Shown one piece after another: positions 1 through 5,266 of a stretch of 7,800 nt of DNA. The stretch lies in NCBI GenBank assembly GCA_051880615.1, contig JBJEOH010000046.1:1-7800 (forward strand). The letters run 5' to 3'. The notes below the pieces were generated by a model that saw only the letters and a program-made list of their open reading frames with translations, had not been told where the DNA came from and did not search any database. The stretch comes from UBA7067 sp051880615. Lineage in GTDB: Bacteria; Bacillota; Clostridia; Oscillospirales; Acutalibacteraceae. The position numbers were made by a program, and so were the translations under genes. How positions within the stretch are numbered: position 1 is the stretch's first letter; the number at the start of each line of letters is the position of its first letter.

Positions 1-7
1 AAGCCAT
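1..7 (-). CDS. 5' end of next gene (probable lysis gene, cut by window edge)
   Basis: Reading the minus strand, an ATG at 7-5 followed by GCT and a T begins a new gene that runs out of the window. It is preceded by a purine-rich Shine-Dalgarno region (AAAGGAGAGGAA, complement of 13-24) at normal spacing, which supports it as a real start. Only Met-Ala can be read, so the product is unknown. Its position directly after a holin makes an endolysin (amidase or muramidase) the natural expectation. That is inference from gene order only. Confidence 0.5.
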
Positions 8-9
8 TG

Positions 10-96
10 TTATTCCTCTCCTTTGTTGTTTGATAAATTTTCAAGTGTTTCTGCAGGAATGTCCTGCTCGGTTGTAATTACTTTTTCGTCAGTCAT
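10..96 (-). CDS. 28-residue acidic peptide of unknown function after holin
   Basis: A short ORF of 28 codons starts with ATG at 96-94 and ends with TAA at 12-10. Its start directly abuts the holin stop (TAAATG), and a strong Shine-Dalgarno (GGGAGGG, complement of 104-110) lies inside the holin's last codons at good spacing. The peptide begins MTDEKVITTEQD and ends NNKGEE. It has 8 acidic and 2 lysine residues, no hydrophobic stretch and no cysteine, so it is probably soluble and possibly disordered. It does not resemble the XkdX family that often sits near this point. The last codons double as the Shine-Dalgarno of the next gene, so part of its role may be translational coupling between holin and the following gene. 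The tight packing and good ribosome site favour a real gene, but length and lack of a known family limit confidence. Confidence 0.55.
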   Translation of the reverse strand: MTDEKVITTEQDIPAETLENLSNNKGEE

Positions 97-501
97 TTAT
101 TTGCCCTCCCTGTTGTGTAATTGTGAAAGTACAGATTTTAGTTTCTCTGGTATTGGCAGTCCTAAGTGTGATGAGTTTTCAAGAATTGAAACTCCCTCGT
201 TTGAAAGGTAGAAGAAAATTACTGCCGTTCGCAGCACTCCTACTTCCTGTAAAATGAACACATCAACAAGATTTGCAATTCCCACAAGTGCAAAAATCAG
301 CACCTTTCGGCAGATGCCCTTAAACCCTATCTCGCTTGAAAGATTACGGTCTGCAAAGGCGCACATCAGTCCTGTTATGTAGTCGGTAACTACAAATGCG
401 ATAAGTGCATACAAAAAGCCGTCTGCTCCGCCTAAGAACCAGCCGAGAAAGCCGCCGAATGCAGAGAATGCAATTTGTATGCCGTTCCAGATTTGTTTCA
501 T
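97..501 (-). CDS. Phage holin (TcdE/Cph1-like, phage_holin_4_1 family)
   Basis: A 134-residue small membrane protein that should oligomerise in the cytoplasmic membrane at the end of infection and release or activate the endolysin. Hydrophobic segments lie at about residues 6-23, 26-49, 66-84 and, more weakly, 88-107. Family hallmarks are the D-Y-x-T-G motif at the end of the second segment (residues 40-44) and the C-terminal pattern SNEGVSILEN followed by LGLPIPEKL (residues 100-121), which is typical of the toxin-secretion/phage-lysis holin family. The tail is short and polar (HNREGK), as usual for holins. I place the start at ATG 501-499 because GGAGGA (complement of 508-513) sits 6 bases upstream; an in-frame ATG at 519-517 would add six residues but has no ribosome site and would contain the Shine-Dalgarno. 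The gene lies 26 bases after the fibre-like gene and directly abuts the small ORF downstream. Confidence 0.93.
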   Translation of the reverse strand: MKQIWNGIQIAFSAFGGFLGWFLGGADGFLYALIAFVVTDYITGLMCAFADRNLSSEIGFKGICRKVLIFALVGIANLVDVFILQEVGVLRTAVIFFYLSNEGVSILENSSHLGLPIPEKLKSVLSQLHNREGK

Positions 502-507
502 TAAAAT

Positions 508-513
508 TCCTCC
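508..513 (-). promoter_or_regulatory. Shine-Dalgarno that decides the holin start
   Basis: GGAGGA on the minus strand, 6 bases before the ATG at 501-499. It lies inside the six codons that would be translated from the earlier in-frame ATG at 519, so the downstream ATG is the likely start. Confidence 0.8.
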
Positions 514-527
514 ATTCATTTTATTTT

Positions 528-1880
528 CTATTTTTTAACCCACGCACTCCACGAGGAGTTCACCCTTGAACGAATATATGTATCAAAAGGTGAATCTCTT
601 GCGGTGTAACGCTGAATTACAACATTTACACTGCAGGAAAACACCTCAAGCATACCAAATACAAGTGCCGGATAATTAAGGTTTTCCTGCGGTACTGACC
701 GCCTGAAATAAATTCCGGGTGATGTCAGCTCGTTAAGGCTTACATCATCGGCAATAGCCGCCTGCTGAAGTCCCATAACGCTGAAACCGTTCATATATAT
801 TTCACCCGTCACATCAAGAGCCGCCTTTGGGTTTGGATTGTTAATTCCCACCATTTTCTTGCGAAGTGCAATAAGCGGAGTTCCCTGCGGTACGATGAAA
901 TATAAATCTGTCACCGTCATTGAGTTGAAAACATCACGAATTTCAAGATGGAAATTGTACGATGAATTTACATCAAAATTACATAGTTCAAGACTTGAAA
1001 AAGAAAAGCTCGTGCCGCTTACTGCGACCGAGCTTAATAAATCTGTGAAGTTTCCGTATGATGATGCGTTTGTTTTCTTGTATCGGTAACGGACTGATTT
1101 AAGGCTGTTTTTGTCTGTGCTGTCAATGGTTATTGCTGAAATTGAACCGCTGAATACAAGCTGAATTTCTGACTCAATCTCGTTTGTTCTGCGGAGTGTA
1201 ATTGAGTAAACATTTGCTCTGTCATAGGGGATTACATTTATCGTTTTGTAAACACTTCTTGTATATCCTCTTGAATCGGTGACAGTTACCTTTACAGTAA
1301 CATCTCCGCTTTTTGAAATTGTGCCGAGATTTAAAACACCGCCGTCCGTATTTGAAACAGTTACTCCGTTGCATACGGCTGTATATTTCGTAATATGCGA
1401 CCAGTTTCTTGATGCGGCAGTTCCCGGAGTTATTTTCAGAGTTGAAAAGTTTTGTATGTAATAAGGGTTACCGCCTGTTACGTCTGATGTGGTACTGTTG
1501 CTGTCGGTACAGGTGAATTCAGAAAACAGCGGTGCAGAGTTTGCCGCCTTTGTCCGAATTGTCGCAGTCTTTGATGAAGTGCCGATAAGAGTTGAACCCT
1601 TGCTGGTTGCAAGAACAAAGGTTGCTGTTACAGATTTGTCCTCAAACATATATTTCTGTATTGCCTCTTTTGTGTCAGCTGAAAGGGTTATTGTCCTCTG
1701 CGCAGTTCCCGTTGACAAAGAAATATTGTCCACGCTTGCAATCGGAACTCCTCGTATATGTATTGTCAACTGATGTTTGTATGATGAGTTGTAAACAGTA
1801 GCATTGAGAAAAATCTGTACGGTATCAGTGTCAATGGAAACCGTTTCCACTCTGTTAAGTAATGATGCCTTGTCTGCCAT
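528..1880 (-). CDS. DUF859-type phage tail/fibre protein with C-terminal pyocin-knob domain
   Basis: A 450-residue beta-rich protein, likely a tail-tip appendage or receptor-binding component. Residues 1-110 form an N-terminal beta domain. Residues 114-220 match the pattern I know from Siphovirus DUF859 proteins: APLFSEFTCTDSNS, then VTGGNPYYIQ, and ending VTDSRGYTRSVYKTINVIPY. A further beta domain (about 222-333) carries LRRTNEIE and SVRYRYKKT. Residues 343-366 (VGINNPNPKAALDVTGEIYMNG) are the short linker motif typical of phage fibres just before a receptor-binding or trimerisation head. Residues 379-450 look like a pyocin-knob domain: DVSLNELTSPGIYF at its start, a YIR strand, and W-SAW near the end. 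The ATG at 1880 has AAGGGGG (complement of 1888-1894) 7 bases upstream, overlapping the stop of the Tal gene. Direct receptor binding is inferred from domain type and location; adhesion to cell-wall glycan is the most plausible role. Confidence 0.85.
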   Translation of the reverse strand: MADKASLLNRVETVSIDTDTVQIFLNATVYNSSYKHQLTIHIRGVPIASVDNISLSTGTAQRTITLSADTKEAIQKYMFEDKSVTATFVLATSKGSTLIGTSSKTATIRTKAANSAPLFSEFTCTDSNSTTSDVTGGNPYYIQNFSTLKITPGTAASRNWSHITKYTAVCNGVTVSNTDGGVLNLGTISKSGDVTVKVTVTDSRGYTRSVYKTINVIPYDRANVYSITLRRTNEIESEIQLVFSGSISAITIDSTDKNSLKSVRYRYKKTNASSYGNFTDLLSSVAVSGTSFSFSSLELCNFDVNSSYNFHLEIRDVFNSMTVTDLYFIVPQGTPLIALRKKMVGINNPNPKAALDVTGEIYMNGFSVMGLQQAAIADDVSLNELTSPGIYFRRSVPQENLNYPALVFGMLEVFSCSVNVVIQRYTARDSPFDTYIRSRVNSSWSAWVKK

Positions 1881-1887
1881 TTAAAAG

Positions 1888-1894
1888 CCCCCTT
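1888..1894 (-). promoter_or_regulatory. Shine-Dalgarno of the DUF859/knob gene, overlapping the Tal stop
   Basis: AAGGGGG on the minus strand shares its two A bases with the TAA stop of the upstream Tal gene (1893-1895) and is 7 bases from the ATG at 1880. It supports the chosen start and tight coupling of the two genes. Confidence 0.75.
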
Positions 1895-4205
1895 AATCAA
1901 GAATTACAATGTTAAGTCCTTGTGAAGTATCAGCCATAGGAATGAACTTTGTTTTGCCTATAGTCAGCTCTCCGTCAACAGTGGTTTTCTTTGTCTGTGT
2001 TTCGTCTTTATTCAGAGTAAAAATCTTCTCGTTGTTGTAGTAGCCTGAGAACTCTGTATTTGTAATAACGGTTTTCTGCTTTGATTTGCTGTTTGAAACC
2101 TCAATTCCTTTGCGGTCGATTTTAACTTCATTTGTGTATATCTCGTTTGGCGCAGGAGTCCACTTCCTTGCGATACTTCCGTCTGTGAGCATAATGTCTG
2201 AAATATACAAAGGTGCATAACGGCTGTATGCACATATGGTAATTGACGAGTCGGACACATCGGGCAGTACAACAGAGAAATCCGTCCAGTCGAACGAATC
2301 GGTTGTGTCAAAGAGATATTCTTTTTTCACACCGTTGTACTGTATGTAGAAATACGCTGTGTATGATGAATAGGGTTTCTTTGCCCGGATTGAAACTGTA
2401 TATGACCTGTCGGGAACGATTTCATTTACTGTCTGACTAAGGGTTGATGAACTGCCGAGAATGAAACAGGAATTTGAGCTTGTGTTACTGCTGATGTCGG
2501 TTGATGTTCCTGTACTGACCTTTCCCGTATATTCCCAGTCATCACTCATTCCGTTAAGCCCTGCGGAATTCTGAATGTAATTCATACCGCCTACATACTG
2601 CTCCTCAATTTTTACGGAAAGATTGTCTGCGGTCTGTTCAAGAACGGTTATTTTGTTCTCAGCGTTGGTTACTCGCTCCTGCTCCGATTCAAGAGTGCTG
2701 TCAATCTTTTCAACCGTTGTATTAAGAGAAGATACCGTACTGCTCAGCTTGTCGGAGGTCTGCTCAAGAACTGATATTTTATTCTCAGCATCGGTTACTC
2801 GTTTCTGCTCAGTTTCAAGAGTACTGTCAATCGTTTCAACAGTTGTAGTAAGAGAAGAAACTGTACTGCTTATCTTGTCAGCATTAATCTGTAATTCAGC
2901 AGTTTTTTCTGTTACGGTTGAGATGGTTTCACACACTCCGTCAAGCTGATTATTCACCTCATCAATCTTATCTTTTGTTTCGTCAACACGCTTGTCTGTT
3001 GCATCAATTTTTCCATTTATTTCCTTGACTGTTTCTGTGCTTGCATAAGCCTTCAGATGAACCTCTCCGCTTTCCAGATCCCACCAGGATGAATTGTCAA
3101 AGGAGCTTATCACTCCTGCCTTTATGATATTTGCGGTAAGAGTTCCGCTTGTGATGAAGTCAGCTACAATTTGTCCGTCAGATGTTATTGCAGTTTCGTA
3201 GGGTCCGTTGTAGCCGTTGCTTGAAAAGCCTAATCCGCCAACATTCCACCGCCATACATTGACGGCATCACTGATATTTGGTGCATCAAGAATTAAAAGT
3301 TCATACGGCTGACCGCTCACGCTGTTTGTGTTTATTACAACATATCCGCCGTTCTGACCAGCGATGAGTGATGTTGCGTTTTTCACTGCGGTATTTATGA
3401 GAAGTGGGAAATGCTCCGTTTTGTTCTTTACCTCCGAAAGTTCTGTCTTAATGTCACCGACTGTGTTTACAAAATTTGACTTTGCCGTTCCGAGGGTTAT
3501 TGAAACATACTTCTCTGCAAGAGCGTCATATACGGTTTTGATAACCTTTGACTTTGCTGTGATGCCTAATGCAGAATGTCTGATTGTAACCGTATCGCAG
3601 AGGGAAACTCTCTCTAAGATTGCAGAGTATTCCGGCTGTTTCCAAAGTGGCTCAAAAGCAACTGTCAATGTCGGAGTTTCTACTCCAAGCGGATTTGCCT
3701 TTATATATGACTGTGCTTTTGTTCGCAGGCTGTTTTCATTTATGCTTGATTTATCCTCAAAGAACTCTGTAAAGTCCTTTATCAGCGTTTTCTGTCTTGT
3801 GGGGTTGTCGATAATGGGCAGAGTAATCTCGAAAAGTGTAATAATCTTTTCCGTACTCTCATCAGAGAAAACAGCGTAGGGCAGAATATCTGTATATACA
3901 CCAGTAAAATCATTGTCCTGCTCCATATCTGTGAGGTTTTTGCCGTACTCAATTACAACACCGTTNNNNNNNNNNNNNNNNNNNNNNNNNNNNNNNNNNN
4001 NNNNNNNNNNNNNNNNNNNNNNNNNNNNNNNNNNNNNNNNNNNNNNNNNNNNNNNNNNNNNNNNNCCTGTTACGGGATATTTTAAGGTACATTCAAATGC
4101 ACCGTTTCGCTCCTCTGTTACCTCGCACAAGGTGCATTCAGATAAAGAACCTATGCCAAATGTTGAAAAATCAACCGCATCTGCCTTGTAAAGAATAGGA
4201 ATCAT
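1893..4205 (-). CDS. Tal-like tail tip protein (phage minor structural protein / prophage endopeptidase tail family), interrupted by assembly gap
   Basis: Component of the distal tail hub below Dit, probably contacting the cell surface. The N-terminus (MIPILYK, then CEVTEERNGAFECTLKYPVTG) is the signature of the phage minor structural protein N-terminal region. After the N gap the same family resumes with the GKNLTDMEQ motif and the stretch ERVSLCDTVTIRH, then KVIKTVYDALAEKYVSITLG and AKSNFVNTV. Next come a GYVVINTNSVSGQPYELLILD-like segment with WRWNVGGLGFSSNGYNGPY, a coiled-coil stalk (about 3045-2605), a beta-rich segment beginning MNYIQNSAGLNG (about 2585-2140) resembling a carbohydrate-binding jelly roll, and a polar C-terminal beta region. 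I see no lysozyme, amidase or NlpC/P60-type catalytic domain, despite the 'endopeptidase' label often attached to the family. ATG at 4205 is chosen because it gives the family's usual MIPIL start, overlaps the Dit stop as ATGA, and has AAGGTGG (complement of 4214-4220) 8 bases upstream; a GTG at 4217 is less likely. Counted with 100 N it is 770 residues, but the true length is probably greater. Confidence 0.9.
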   Translation of the reverse strand: MIPILYKADAVDFSTFGIGSLSECTLCEVTEERNGAFECTLKYPVTXXXXXXXXXXXXXXXXXXXXXXXXXXXXXXXXXXNGVVIEYGKNLTDMEQDNDFTGVYTDILPYAVFSDESTEKIITLFEITLPIIDNPTRQKTLIKDFTEFFEDKSSINENSLRTKAQSYIKANPLGVETPTLTVAFEPLWKQPEYSAILERVSLCDTVTIRHSALGITAKSKVIKTVYDALAEKYVSITLGTAKSNFVNTVGDIKTELSEVKNKTEHFPLLINTAVKNATSLIAGQNGGYVVINTNSVSGQPYELLILDAPNISDAVNVWRWNVGGLGFSSNGYNGPYETAITSDGQIVADFITSGTLTANIIKAGVISSFDNSSWWDLESGEVHLKAYASTETVKEINGKIDATDKRVDETKDKIDEVNNQLDGVCETISTVTEKTAELQINADKISSTVSSLTTTVETIDSTLETEQKRVTDAENKISVLEQTSDKLSSTVSSLNTTVEKIDSTLESEQERVTNAENKITVLEQTADNLSVKIEEQYVGGMNYIQNSAGLNGMSDDWEYTGKVSTGTSTDISSNTSSNSCFILGSSSTLSQTVNEIVPDRSYTVSIRAKKPYSSYTAYFYIQYNGVKKEYLFDTTDSFDWTDFSVVLPDVSDSSITICAYSRYAPLYISDIMLTDGSIARKWTPAPNEIYTNEVKIDRKGIEVSNSKSKQKTVITNTEFSGYYNNEKIFTLNKDETQTKKTTVDGELTIGKTKFIPMADTSQGLNIVILD
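2631..2882 (-). repeat. 126-bp tandem repeat encoding 42-residue coiled-coil unit (two copies)
   Basis: Two adjacent 126-bp units (2757-2882 and 2631-2756, coding order) encode near-identical 42-residue segments, each ending in VLEQT; both contain DK-[IL]-SSTVSSL and RVT-[DN]-AENKI. By hand comparison 34 of 42 residues and roughly 84% of bases match. A degenerate start of a third unit (ADNLSVKIEEQ) follows. Heptad-like spacing of I/L/V with many E, K, T and S residues points to a coiled-coil stalk between the Tal hub part and its C-terminal binding part. Confidence 0.85.
3966..4065. other. Assembly gap of exactly 100 N inside the Tal gene
   Basis: A run of 100 N lies within the N-terminal half of the Tal gene. 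The round number is typical of a scaffold gap of unknown or default size. The reading frame is the same on both sides if the missing length is 3n+1 bases, so the gene can be intact. Family comparison from memory suggests that much more protein belongs between the flanking motifs than the 33 codons implied. Confidence 0.97.
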
Positions 4206-5266
4206 AGCGTACACCACCTTGGAAATACAGAAAGACTTGTAACCCCACCGCCGAGAATGAATTTGTTTTCGCCGGGAGCAAGTTTGGGAAAGCCACTTCC
4301 TGTTACTGTATCATTTTTAAGAACGGTGTCCTTGTAAAAATTCATCTGTTCGCTGTCAATCTCAAGGTATTCATCAATGTTTTTGAAACTCCACTGCCGT
4401 CTGCCGTTTTGTGATTCGATAGTAAGAGTTCCGTCGCCACTTCCGAACACTCGTATATACGGCTTGCTTTCAAACGAATATGGATTTTCAAGTGTTGTGT
4501 ATGAGGGTGTCGGCAAAACAGCACTGTAAATATTGTCTGTTACCTTTGTCATTGAATACCAATGCTCACCTTTACTGCCGAATATGAAAACCGCAAATCG
4601 GGCATTGTCCTTTTTCCAGTTTTCATTTACCTGCAAATAAACGGTGTTTGACTGTGAGGGTGAATATGTACCCCAGTTGCCGTCACCCCAGGAGTTTTCG
4701 GCAATTATATACATATTGTTCTCACCGCTAAGCTTTAAATCCACAGTCTGATTCCAACGGCTATCCCAGTTATTGTCGCTGGTTGAGCCGTCCATTCTGC
4801 AAAAAATTAAGCTGAAATCAGACAAATTGGATACAGCACCTTTTATGTAATGGGGCAGATTGCCGTCAAAGCTGTATTTGAATGGCTTACAGTTAAAGCT
4901 GATTGTAAACACTCCGATTTTGTTAAGTTCATCTTCAATATCAAGAGAAGATGCAAACACCGCCTTGCGGAAGAACTTCTTGTCATAGCTGTCGGTAAGA
5001 GTGTGGTAGCCTGTCGGCAGTGAATAGAGCCAAGCCTTGACCTTCATAAGTTTTTCTGCAAGCTCATCAACAGATTTAGCCGACAAAAATACATTGTAGG
5101 TTATCTGAATGTTTTCAAACCTGTTGTTTGAAACAATCAAATCACCATTTCTTCCCGGTACTGATACGAATTGTGAATCAAATTTCGGAGAAGAATAGAC
5201 ATTCTTTTTCTGAATATGCAAACCCATATCAGATGATTTGACACCGTTGTATTCAAAATAGTTCAC
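4202..5266 (-). CDS. Distal tail protein (Dit, siphovirus tail component family) with an internal extra module
   Basis: 354-residue baseplate hub protein that joins the tail tube to the tip. Residues 1-136 are the classic Dit N-terminal domain: MNYFEYNGVKSSDMGLHI, then VSVPGRNGDLIVSNNRFENI, the helix DELAEKLMKVKAWLYSLPTG with YHTLTDSYD, and TISFNCKPFKY. Residues from about 258 to 354 are the usual C-terminal part: NPYSFESKPYIRVFGSGDGTLTI, IDEYLEIDSEQMNFYKD, FPKLAPGENKF and a final PRWCTL. Between them, about 110 residues are not part of an ordinary Dit, which explains a length well above the roughly 220-260 residues usual for the compact form. The start is a GTG at 5266 that overlaps the tape-measure stop as GTGA; the only purine-rich site (complement of 5279-5289) is 12 bases away, so initiation probably depends on translational coupling. 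The stop overlaps the Tal start as ATGA. Confidence 0.92.
   Translation of the reverse strand: MNYFEYNGVKSSDMGLHIQKKNVYSSPKFDSQFVSVPGRNGDLIVSNNRFENIQITYNVFLSAKSVDELAEKLMKVKAWLYSLPTGYHTLTDSYDKKFFRKAVFASSLDIEDELNKIGVFTISFNCKPFKYSFDGNLPHYIKGAVSNLSDFSLIFCRMDGSTSDNNWDSRWNQTVDLKLSGENNMYIIAENSWGDGNWGTYSPSQSNTVYLQVNENWKKDNARFAVFIFGSKGEHWYSMTKVTDNIYSAVLPTPSYTTLENPYSFESKPYIRVFGSGDGTLTIESQNGRRQWSFKNIDEYLEIDSEQMNFYKDTVLKNDTVTGSGFPKLAPGENKFILGGGVTSLSVFPRWCTL
4214..4220 (-). promoter_or_regulatory. Shine-Dalgarno that decides the Tal start
   Basis: AAGGTGG on the minus strand, 8 bases before ATG 4205-4203. The alternative GTG codons at 4217 and 4214 overlap this site itself, so initiation at the ATG is favoured. 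Confidence 0.75.
4508..4831 (-). other. Glycan-binding-like module inserted in Dit (residues ~146-253)
   Basis: This internal part of the Dit contains two recognisable blocks. The first (residues ~153-203, 4658-4810) reads LIFCRMDGS, NNWDSRWNQTVDL and ENSWGDGNWGTY. The second (residues ~207-252, 4511-4648) reads NTVYLQVNENWKKDNARF, AVFIFGSKGEHWYSMTKV and DNIYSAVLP. Both resemble halves of an aromatic-rich, probably starch- or glycan-binding beta-sandwich module that I recognise from secreted proteins of gut Clostridia. In the pattern I remember, the block starting with the NWK-ARF strand comes first and the FCRM-WNQT block second. Here the order is reversed. The tryptophan content is high (W167, W171, W193, W198, W217, W236). 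The ligand is unknown. Confidence 0.65.

Noticed and set aside
499..519. Earlier in-frame ATG at 519 as holin start, or a dual-start holin/antiholin arrangement
   Set aside because: The only Shine-Dalgarno lies between the two ATGs and serves the ATG at 501. Nothing upstream of 519 looks like a ribosome site, so a lambda-type dual start is not supported.
502..540. Possible terminator in the T-rich plus-strand stretch between the DUF859 gene and the holin
   Set aside because: The AT-rich run has no GC-rich inverted repeat beside it in the 26-base gap, and part of it is the coding end of the DUF859 gene (Lys-Lys-stop).
3364..3879. Plus-strand open frame of 171 codons opposite Tal
   Set aside because: Antisense to well-recognised Tal family motifs, with no recognisable domain and no independent gene context; other plus-strand frames in the window are similar shadows.
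1893..4205. Peptidase or lysin activity in Tal suggested by the family name
   Set aside because: No catalytic motif of a known peptidoglycan hydrolase is visible in the readable sequence; the C-terminal part is coiled coil and beta-rich binding-like sequence. Only the segment hidden by the N run cannot be judged.
5263..5266. Frameshift joining the tape measure and Dit frames
   Set aside because: Both proteins have complete, family-typical ends at this point, and the GTGA overlap is a common compact-operon junction rather than a sequencing error or programmed shift.
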